NCBI RefSeq assembly: GCF_020010925.1
Contig: NZ_JAGJBZ010000003.1
Coordinates: 186,001-250,000 of the forward strand
Reading direction: 5' to 3'
Source: Streptomyces griseiscabiei
GTDB taxonomy: Bacteria; Actinomycetota; Actinomycetes; Streptomycetales; Streptomycetaceae
Length of the DNA: 64,000 nucleotides
Shown here: positions 8,159 to 14,838 of the stretch, one piece after another
Layout of the letters: each line of letters starts with the position of its first letter
How positions within the stretch are numbered: position 1 is the stretch's first letter
Notes under the pieces: generated by a model
The model's input: the letters and a program-made list of their open reading frames with translations, nothing else
What the model was told of the DNA's origin: nothing
Database searches by the model: none
Translations under genes and position numbers: made by a program

Positions 8159-9559
8159 GTGGTGACCGGGAGTTTCACCGGCCGGCTGAAGGCGGCCCTG
8201 ACCGGGACCTCCGACGCGCGGCTGGTGTTCCTCGGCAACTTCGAGGTCGAGGACCAGTGGGCCCGCGGCGAAGTGGGGCTGCCGAGGCTGTCGTTCGGCC
8301 CGGGCAACGTCATCGTCAACCGGATGGACGAGTTCGCGCTGCTGCTCGCGGGCAAGGGCGACCACGTCGTGCTGAAGGGCGAACCCGACGCCGGCCATCT
8401 GAGCCATCTGGAGGAACTCGGCTTCGACCTGCCGGGGATGCTCGTGGTGGAGCGCCAGGACCCGGGCCGCACCGTCACCCAGGACGCGCTGGAGGACCCG
8501 GCGGTGCTGCGCGAGCTGGGCAGGCTCGGCGCGCGGGGCGATGTCCTCGCCGCGCACGGGGTCGGCGAACTGGAGGAGCGGCTCGCCGAACGGGCCGGGA
8601 TCGCGCTGGCCGCCCCGTCCGCCGCGGTCTGCAAGGCGGTCAACAGCAAGATCTACAGCCGGCGGCTGGCGGACGAGCTGGGCATCCGGCAGACCCGCGG
8701 CTGGACCTGCGCGAGCCTGGCCGAACTGGACGCGGCGGTCGAGGCCGCCCGGCCGCTGCTCGCCGACGGCCGCCGGGTCGTCCTCAAGGACGCCTTCGGG
8801 GTCTCGGGCAAGGGCATCGAGGTGGTCGCGGACGAACGCCGCCTGGACCGGCTGCACCGCATGATCCGCGGCCGGGCGCGGAAGGCCGGGGACGACCGGG
8901 TCGGCCTGGTGCTGGAGGAGTGGGTGGCCAAGCGCGCCGACCTCAACTACCAGTTCACCCTGGCCCGGGACGGCGGTGTGCACGTCGACTTCGTCAAGGA
9001 GGCCCTGACCGAGGGCGGGGTGCATCTGGGCCACCGGATGCCGGCACGGCTCACCGGGCGGCAGACCGCCGAACTGGCCGAGGTGTCACGGCGGTTGGGC
9101 GTACGGCTGGCCGGTGACGGCTACTTCGGGGTCGTCGGCGTCGACGCGATGATCGATCCCGACGGAGGCCTCTACCCGGTCGTGGAGATCAACGCGCGCC
9201 ACAACATGTCCACCTACCAGGCGGCGGTCCAGGAGGCCTTCATCGGCTCCGGACGCTCGGCGCTGGTGCGCCGGTACCCGGTGCGGCTCGGCGCGCCGCT
9301 GCCGTTCGGGGCGCTCCGCCGCGCCCTGGCGGACCTGCTGTTCGACCCCGCCCGGGGCACCGGCCTGCTGATCAACAACTACGCCACCGTCAACGCCGCC
9401 GCGCCGCCCGGAGAGCGGGCCCCGGGGACGGAGTTCGACGGGCGTCTGCACGGGATCGTCGTCGCCGACTCGGCGGACCGCACGGCGGCCCTGGACGACG
9501 AGGTCGGCCGCGGACTGGCCGCCCTCGCCGGGAGCACCAGGAGAGAGGACCGAGGATGA
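8159..9559 (+). CDS. ATP-grasp ligase, BtrJ-like amino acid:carrier-protein ligase
   Basis: This 466-residue ATP-grasp enzyme has an N-terminal pre-ATP-grasp region with FLGNFEVEDQW, a nucleotide-binding segment VVLKDAFGVSGKGIEVV and a metal-binding strand VVEINARHNMSTY. This layout is that of the ligase type represented by BtrJ, which loads L-glutamate onto the carrier BtrI in butirosin biosynthesis. It is followed by a fold-III PLP decarboxylase (overlapping ATGA) and an ACP, the same three functions as BtrJ-BtrK-BtrI. The start is uncertain between the adjacent GTGs at 8159 and 8162. The inferred role is to activate an amino acid as acyl phosphate and attach it to the downstream ACP. The amino acid itself is unknown. 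Confidence 0.8.
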   Translation: MVTGSFTGRLKAALTGTSDARLVFLGNFEVEDQWARGEVGLPRLSFGPGNVIVNRMDEFALLLAGKGDHVVLKGEPDAGHLSHLEELGFDLPGMLVVERQDPGRTVTQDALEDPAVLRELGRLGARGDVLAAHGVGELEERLAERAGIALAAPSAAVCKAVNSKIYSRRLADELGIRQTRGWTCASLAELDAAVEAARPLLADGRRVVLKDAFGVSGKGIEVVADERRLDRLHRMIRGRARKAGDDRVGLVLEEWVAKRADLNYQFTLARDGGVHVDFVKEALTEGGVHLGHRMPARLTGRQTAELAEVSRRLGVRLAGDGYFGVVGVDAMIDPDGGLYPVVEINARHNMSTYQAAVQEAFIGSGRSALVRRYPVRLGAPLPFGALRRALADLLFDPARGTGLLINNYATVNAAAPPGERAPGTEFDGRLHGIVVADSADRTAALDDEVGRGLAALAGSTRREDRG

Positions 9560-10860
9560 CCGCTGAGTTCCAGGTGCAGGGCGTACGGGTGTCGGAGCTG
9601 GCCCGCCGGTACGGCACCCCGCTCTTCGTCTACGACGGGGCCGTGCTGCGGGACCGGTTCCACGGGCTGCGTGACCGGCTGCACCCGGCCATGGAGATCT
9701 TCTACTCGCTCAAGGCCAACCCGAACATCTCGGTCTGCGCGCTGCTGCACTCGTTCGGCGCGGGGGCCGAGGTCTCGTCCCTGGTGGAACTGACGACCGC
9801 GCTGCGGGCCGGTGTGCCGCCGGAACAGGTGATCTTCCTCGGCCCGGGCAAGAGCCGCGAGGAGCTGGCCGCCTGCCTGGACAGCGGGATCCACGCCGTC
9901 GTCTGCGAGTCCCTTCCCGAGGTGGCCCTGGTGGACGAGCTGGCCCGGGACCGGGGTGTGCGGGCGCCGGTCGCGCTGCGCGTCAACCCGCGCTTCTCGG
10001 TCAGACGCGCCGCGCTGGCGATGGGCGGCAAGCCGCGCCAGTTCGGCATCGACGAGGAGGAGCTGTTCGACCTGGCCGCCCGGACCGACCTGGCGAAACG
10101 GTTCCCCGGTGTCGATCTGATGGGGGTGCAGGTGTACATGGGCACACGGATCCTCCATGAGGACGTCATCGTCGAGAACACCGCGCGCATCCTCGATCTG
10201 GCCGAGCGGCTGTCGGCCGCGTTCGACGTCGACCCGCGGATGGTCGACGTGGGCGGCGGTCTGGGCGTCGCCTACTTCGACGGCGAGAGCGACCTTGACG
10301 CCGAGGCGCTGACCGACAGGCTCAACCCCGTCATCGACGCCTTCACGGCCCGGCACCCCGACACCCGGCTGATCATGGAGCTGGGCCGCTATCTCACCGC
10401 CGAGGCCGGCACCTATGTGATGGGCGTCCGCTACACCAAGACCTCGATGGGGGAGCGTTTCGCGGTCGCCGACGGCGGCACCCACCACCACATGGCGGCC
10501 GTGGGCATCGGCTCGTTCGTCAAGCGCAACTTCCCGATGGCCGTGCTCAACCGGCTCGACGAGCCGCCGGCCGAGGAGTGGAACGTCACCGGGCCGCTGT
10601 GCACCCCGGGCGACACGATCGGCCGGAAGGTCCCGCTGCCCCCGGTCCGGCCCGGCGACCTGATCGGCGTGCACCGCTCCGGCGCCTACGGCCCGACCGC
10701 CTCGCCGGGCCTGTTCCTCGGCCACGGCCACCCGGCCGAGGTGCTGGTCCACGAGGGGCGGTGCCACCTGGTCCGGGAACGGGACCACCCCGACGACCTC
10801 CTGCGACGGCAGCGGCTCTTCGACCCGGCCGCGGACCACGAGACCGATGTTTCCCACTGA
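9556..10860 (+). CDS. Fold-III PLP-dependent decarboxylase (diaminopimelate/ornithine decarboxylase family, BtrK-like)
   Basis: This 434-residue enzyme has the PLP lysine in YSLKANPN (Lys53), the phosphate-binding glycine stretch DVGGGLGVAYF, ELGRYLTAEAG, and the active-site cysteine motif GPLCTPGD (Cys349) contributed across the dimer. The helix-2 segment is GVQVYMGTRIL where free-amino-acid decarboxylases of this family have a G-x-H-x-H-I-G-S motif. This is compatible with a modified substrate such as an aminoacyl-ACP. Its immediate neighbours are the ATP-grasp ligase (ATGA overlap) and an ACP. By analogy with BtrK and VinO the substrate is probably a carrier-bound amino acid that becomes an omega-amino acyl thioester. 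Confidence 0.85.
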   Translation: MTAEFQVQGVRVSELARRYGTPLFVYDGAVLRDRFHGLRDRLHPAMEIFYSLKANPNISVCALLHSFGAGAEVSSLVELTTALRAGVPPEQVIFLGPGKSREELAACLDSGIHAVVCESLPEVALVDELARDRGVRAPVALRVNPRFSVRRAALAMGGKPRQFGIDEEELFDLAARTDLAKRFPGVDLMGVQVYMGTRILHEDVIVENTARILDLAERLSAAFDVDPRMVDVGGGLGVAYFDGESDLDAEALTDRLNPVIDAFTARHPDTRLIMELGRYLTAEAGTYVMGVRYTKTSMGERFAVADGGTHHHMAAVGIGSFVKRNFPMAVLNRLDEPPAEEWNVTGPLCTPGDTIGRKVPLPPVRPGDLIGVHRSGAYGPTASPGLFLGHGHPAEVLVHEGRCHLVRERDHPDDLLRRQRLFDPAADHETDVSH

Positions 10861-10885
10861 ACCCCAGGAATGCGAGAGGCCGACG

Positions 10886-11206
10886 ATGGAACACCGCACA
10901 CCGGACGTCCGCACCACCGACCTGTACGGCCGGGCCGTCGCCACGATCACCGGCTCGCTCGCCGAGTCGATGCGGGTCGACGCCGCCACGATCGGTGAGA
11001 ACAGCCGGCTGTTCGACGAACTCGGCCTGGATTCCACGACCGTGCTCGCGCTGTTGATGACGATCGAGGAGGAGATCGGGATGGAGTTCGACACCGACCT
11101 CCTCGAACAGCACCACTTCGAGACCGTGGGGACGCTGGCCGCGTTCGTCCGGGAACAGGCCGACGAACAGGCGGCCGAGCGGGTGGCCGAGCAGGGAGGG
11201 GCCTGA
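10886..11206 (+). CDS. Acyl carrier protein (second, BtrI-like position)
   Basis: This 106-residue carrier protein has the motif ELGLDSTTVLAL (Ser50), an acidic helix II, and a Glu/Ala-rich tail. The start chosen is the ATG at 10886 with GAGAGG upstream. An in-frame ATG at 10847 would overlap the decarboxylase gene. Placed directly after the ATP-grasp and decarboxylase genes, it is the probable carrier for the amino acid, distinct from the first ACP, which follows the fatty acid genes. Confidence 0.88.
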   Translation: MEHRTPDVRTTDLYGRAVATITGSLAESMRVDAATIGENSRLFDELGLDSTTVLALLMTIEEEIGMEFDTDLLEQHHFETVGTLAAFVREQADEQAAERVAEQGGA

Positions 11207-11212
11207 CCGCCG

Positions 11213-12142
11213 ATGTATCTCACCACGTCTCCCGGTGCGGTCGGCGCTGTCGGCACTGTCGGCGCGACAGGCGCGCCCGCGCCCGCCCGGCGGGCACCGC
11301 TGCGCCTGTCGCGGCTGGTCAGCAGGACCTTCTCCGCCGGCCGGCCCTTCCTGCCCGATCCGGTGGGGCCGAGCCTGGCCCGGATGCAGGCCGACCTCGT
11401 ACGCCCGTACCCGGTGGAGTTCCGCCCGGAGGTCCTGGAGCGGGGCACGCGCAACACCTTCGTCGAGATGGCCGAGGAACTGCTCGCCGACCTTCCCCCG
11501 CCCAAGGCCCCCCTGGACCTGGTGCTCGTGGCCCACACCGCCCCGGACGCCGATCCGCGCCGCTCCCTGTCCTGCCGTCTGGCCGATGTGCTGCCCGGCG
11601 ACCCGCTGGCCTTCACCCTCTCGGACCAGGGGACCGCCGCCGCGTTCACGGCCCTGCGGCTGGTCTCGGAGTACGCCGACGCCGACGCCTTCCGGCACGC
11701 CCTGGTGGTCCTGCTCGATCAGCGGACCTTCCCGTACGACACCACGGGGGCCCGTGACGTGCCGCGGGAGGACTGCGCGGTGGCGCTGCTCCTCGGTCTG
11801 GAGGGCCGCGCGGGCGAGCCGGTGACACGGCAACTCGCGGGCGTCGCACCGGACGAGGTCCGCGTGACGCTCGACGCGCTGCTGAACGAGCCGGCCGGCG
11901 GCGCTCCCGGCCGGCCCGTCACCCTCGTCACCGGCGAGGGCCTCGGCGCCGAACCGTTCGGGCCGGGCTTCGACGTGCGTCCCGCGCCGCCGGGCCGCCC
12001 CTGCACCGGCCCCTGGTCGGCCCTGGCCGACGTACTCCCCGAGTTCGCGGAGTCCGGGCCGCGCCGTCTGGTCGTCGCCGACTACGACAGCACGCTGCGT
12101 TACCTGTGCGTCAGCACCCTGGACGTCGAGGAGGGCACATGA
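11213..12142 (+). CDS. Degenerate thiolase/KAS-III-like protein
   Basis: I do not recognise a firm family. The 309-residue protein begins with a Val/Gly/Ala/Thr repeat (VGAVGTVGATGA). A middle segment (NTFVEMAEELLADLPPPKAPLDLVLVAHTAP, then FTLSDQGTAAAFTALRLVSEYADA) has the spacing of the N-terminal half of a thiolase-fold enzyme, with a DQG where the nucleophilic Cys would be expected. It lies six bases after the ACP and overlaps the next gene by ATGA. It could be a structural partner of the KAS-III-like enzyme at 7116-8048. The fold assignment is inference and should be tested by profile comparison. Confidence 0.5.
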   Translation: MYLTTSPGAVGAVGTVGATGAPAPARRAPLRLSRLVSRTFSAGRPFLPDPVGPSLARMQADLVRPYPVEFRPEVLERGTRNTFVEMAEELLADLPPPKAPLDLVLVAHTAPDADPRRSLSCRLADVLPGDPLAFTLSDQGTAAAFTALRLVSEYADADAFRHALVVLLDQRTFPYDTTGARDVPREDCAVALLLGLEGRAGEPVTRQLAGVAPDEVRVTLDALLNEPAGGAPGRPVTLVTGEGLGAEPFGPGFDVRPAPPGRPCTGPWSALADVLPEFAESGPRRLVVADYDSTLRYLCVSTLDVEEGT

Positions 12143-12825
12143 CGGGCCGTACGGCCGCCGACGGCAACGCATGGCCCGGGTACCGGCGGACCGCCCGCCA
12201 CGACGGCCTCGTCCCGGCGCTGACCCTGCTGTGCGAGACCGTCTGCGACGGCGCGCCGCCCCGTGGCCCGGGCGGGCACGTGGTGGCGCCCGCCGGTGTC
12301 ACCGGTGCCGAAGCCGGCGGTGCCGGGTCCGGGGGTACCGGGTCCGGGGGTGCCGTGACGACCCTGAGGGTGGAGGGCGGCACCGTCGTCGCGTGGCGGA
12401 GCCGGGCCGAACCACCGGGTGAGCCCAAGTCCCCTTCTGAGGCATGGGTGTTGGGCCTGACCTGTCTGCGGCTCGGTCTCTCGGAGCGGCTGCTCGACGC
12501 AGTGCTCGCCCATCTCGGGGGCCGGACCGCCGGCGGCGCGAAGCTGCTCCACCAGCAGTTGGTCAAGGGCGGTGTCGCGGAGGCGGTGATGGAGCAGTTG
12601 GAGATCGAGACCATGCTGTCCGGCGCCACGCCGGGCGACCTCGACGACGGCGTCCTCGCCGGCCTGAACGCCCAGATCACCGAGACCGACCGGATGCTGC
12701 TGCGGCTGCTCGGTGCCATGAGCTTCCTGACGGACGGGCCCGGCCAGGCCGCCCGGGTGTCGGAGCTGATCGCCGACGTCTACTTCGGTCCGGCCCACGC
12801 CGGGGAGCACGGGGGAGCGGCATGA
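12139..12825 (+). CDS. Unassigned protein resembling the helical C-terminal domain of acyl-CoA dehydrogenases
   Basis: This is a 228-residue protein overlapping both neighbours (ATGA at each end). Residues about 48-70 are a Gly/Ala/Ser/Thr repeat. The second half (TCLRLGLSERLLDAVLAH, then LLHQQLVKGGVAEAVMEQLE) looks like the first helices of an acyl-CoA dehydrogenase C-terminal domain. The FAD-binding beta domain is missing. Because the next gene is a complete but short dehydrogenase, the pair may form a heteromeric enzyme in which this subunit is catalytically inert. This is an inference from similarity seen by eye. Confidence 0.55.
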   Translation: MTGRTAADGNAWPGYRRTARHDGLVPALTLLCETVCDGAPPRGPGGHVVAPAGVTGAEAGGAGSGGTGSGGAVTTLRVEGGTVVAWRSRAEPPGEPKSPSEAWVLGLTCLRLGLSERLLDAVLAHLGGRTAGGAKLLHQQLVKGGVAEAVMEQLEIETMLSGATPGDLDDGVLAGLNAQITETDRMLLRLLGAMSFLTDGPGQAARVSELIADVYFGPAHAGEHGGAA

Positions 12826-13982
12826 TCGAGCTGGACGACAGGACCCGCGCGATTCAGCGCCGGGCCCGCGCGTGGGCGGGGGAACTCAGGCCTTTCGCGC
12901 TGGAACTCGACCGGGACCCGGACGCCGTCCACCGCCATCTGGACGCGGCGCTCGTGTCGTACCTGTCGAGGATGACGGTACCGCCCGAGTTCAATCCCGA
13001 CCCGGTGGTCGTCGACGGGCATCGCTTCTACGGGACCGGGACCCTGGAGCGGGTCGTCGTCGCCGAGGAGGCGGCGGTCGGCGACACCGGCATGCTGCTG
13101 GCGTCGCCGGGACCGCTGATGGCGGGCGTGCTGGTCGACGTCCTGGGCGACGAGCGGCAGAGGGCGTGGTTCTACCGCCGGATCATGGAGAAGCCCACGT
13201 GGACCTTCTTCGCGCTGACCGAGCCGGACCGCGGCTCGGACGCGGGGGCCATGGACACCACGCTCACCCCGGACGGCGACCGGCACTTCGTGCTCCGGGG
13301 GGCCAAGCACCACATCGGCAACGCGGCCCGCGCCGACCTGGGCGTCGTCTTCGCCCGCACCCGGCCGGGGCCGCTCGGTGTGACCGCGGTCCTCGTCGAG
13401 ACCTCGGCCGCCGGGTTCGCCGCCGACACCCTGGAGACCATCGGGCTGCGCGGTCTGCGCCTCGCCGCCGTCACCCTCGACGACGTGCGGGTGCCCGCCG
13501 ACCAGGTGCTCGGCAGACATCTGCGGCCCACCCAGCGGGGCATGTGGAGCGCGGTGCAGGGGCTCAACCGCCTCCGCCCCGGCGTCGCCGCGGTCGGCCT
13601 GGGCATCGCGCGGGCCGCGTACGAGTACGTCCTGGAGAACCGGCGCACCCCGAGCGCGGTCGAGCGCGGCCGACTCGACCGTCTCGGTCTGCGTCTGACG
13701 GCGCTCCGGCAGCTCGTCTGGAGGTCGGCGATCGCCGTGGACGACAAGGACCCGTCGGCCGGTTACCTGGCGTCGGCGGCGAAGGCCCGCGCGTCGCGTC
13801 TCGCCGAGGAGGCGACACTCGCGGCGCTCGGCTTCTTCGGCCCCGGAGCCCGGCTGGACCACCCCCTGCTGGACAAGCTCGCGCGGGACGCCCGGGGCGT
13901 GGAGTTCATGGAGGGCACCGGCAACATCCAGAAGCTCAACCTGTTCAGCGGCCTGGTCCAGGGCGGTCTCCACCGTGACTGA
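12822..13982 (+). CDS. Acyl-CoA dehydrogenase (third complete copy)
   Basis: This 386-residue flavoprotein is of the normal family length. Motifs are FFALTEPDRGSDAGAM (FAD/substrate strand), GAKHHIGNAARADLG, and the C-terminal GVEFMEGTGNIQKLNLF, which matches the region after the catalytic-base loop. The ATG overlaps the previous stop. It is more like classic short-chain dehydrogenases than the two ~600-residue enzymes at the front of the operon, so it may act on a different carrier-bound intermediate, for example the amino acyl side. Confidence 0.85.
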   Translation: MIELDDRTRAIQRRARAWAGELRPFALELDRDPDAVHRHLDAALVSYLSRMTVPPEFNPDPVVVDGHRFYGTGTLERVVVAEEAAVGDTGMLLASPGPLMAGVLVDVLGDERQRAWFYRRIMEKPTWTFFALTEPDRGSDAGAMDTTLTPDGDRHFVLRGAKHHIGNAARADLGVVFARTRPGPLGVTAVLVETSAAGFAADTLETIGLRGLRLAAVTLDDVRVPADQVLGRHLRPTQRGMWSAVQGLNRLRPGVAAVGLGIARAAYEYVLENRRTPSAVERGRLDRLGLRLTALRQLVWRSAIAVDDKDPSAGYLASAAKARASRLAEEATLAALGFFGPGARLDHPLLDKLARDARGVEFMEGTGNIQKLNLFSGLVQGGLHRD

Positions 13983-14055
13983 CTCCGCCGTGACCGACAC
14001 CGGCCTCGTGGTGGTGGCCCGCCACCCGGACGCGGACCGGGTGGCGCCCCTATGA
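13975..14055 (+). CDS. Possible 26-codon relay ORF between dehydrogenase and PPTase genes
   Basis: A GTG at 13975, eight bases before the end of the dehydrogenase gene, opens a 26-codon frame beginning VTDSAVTDTGLVVVAR. It ends at TGA 14053-14055, overlapping the next ATG (14052) as ATGA. The operon thus stays continuously coupled. It may be a translational relay or the remnant of a deleted gene. There is no independent evidence for a stable peptide. Confidence 0.3.
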   Translation: MTDSAVTDTGLVVVARHPDADRVAPL

Positions 14056-14816
14056 GCGGCGCCGCGTCGGACCGCCCTCGACCGGACGAGCCCGAGCCCG
14101 AGCCGAAGCCAGAGCCAAAGCCCGAGCCCGAGCCCGAGGTGGACGTCTGGACGGTGCCGCTGGACGGGTCGCCGGCCACGGTGGCGGCGCTGGCCGGTCT
14201 GCTGTCGCCGTGTGAGGCCGAGCGCGGCGGTCGCTGCCGTTTCGCGGCCGACCGCAGACGCTTCGTCGTCGCGCACGCGGCACTGCGGCTGATCCTGGCG
14301 GACCGTCTCGACGTCCCTCCGGAGGAGGTGCGTCTGCGGCGCGGACGGCATGGCAAACCACGGCTCGCGGGCGGCTCCGATCTGCGGTTCAACCTGTCCC
14401 ACTCCGGTGATCTCGCTCTGGTGGCGGTGACCCGGTACGACGAGGTCGGGGTCGATGTGGATCGGCTGCGGCCGGGCCTGCCGGTCGAGCCGCTCGCCGA
14501 GCGCTTCTTCCCCGCGTCCGAGGCCCGCTTCGTGGCCGAGGCCGCCGGGCCCACGGAACGCGCCGGACGGTTCCTGCGGCTGTGGACCCGCAAGGAAGCC
14601 GTGGTCAAGGCCGCCGGCGGACGCCTCGTCCAGGGCCTGGGCCTGGCGGTGTGCGGCGCGGACGGTGTCGTCCGCGATCCGTCCGGGCAATTGCGGGGCG
14701 CCTGGTCGGTACTCGATCTGCCGGTGCCGGACGGCCACCGGGCGGCGCTGGCCGTCGCGGGGCCGACGGCCCCCAGGATCTCGGTCAGGCGGGCCGACCC
14801 GGGGAGGGCGCGGTGA
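14052..14816 (+). CDS. Sfp-type 4'-phosphopantetheinyl transferase
   Basis: This 254-residue enzyme transfers phosphopantetheine from CoA to carrier-protein serines, here most likely the two ACPs of the operon. Motifs are KPRLAGG..LRFNLSHSGD, VGVDVDRL (metal-binding Asp) and LRLWTRKEAVVKA (Glu/Lys of the last motif). Residues 12-30 are an alternating Pro/Glu/Lys stretch (PEPEPKPEPKPEPEPE) encoded by a hexanucleotide-like repeat, which is not part of the fold. A dedicated PPTase in the operon supports a self-contained carrier-protein pathway. Confidence 0.9.
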   Translation: MSGAASDRPRPDEPEPEPKPEPKPEPEPEVDVWTVPLDGSPATVAALAGLLSPCEAERGGRCRFAADRRRFVVAHAALRLILADRLDVPPEEVRLRRGRHGKPRLAGGSDLRFNLSHSGDLALVAVTRYDEVGVDVDRLRPGLPVEPLAERFFPASEARFVAEAAGPTERAGRFLRLWTRKEAVVKAAGGRLVQGLGLAVCGADGVVRDPSGQLRGAWSVLDLPVPDGHRAALAVAGPTAPRISVRRADPGRAR

Positions 14817-14838
14817 CATTCCGGATCAGGGGTGGGAA

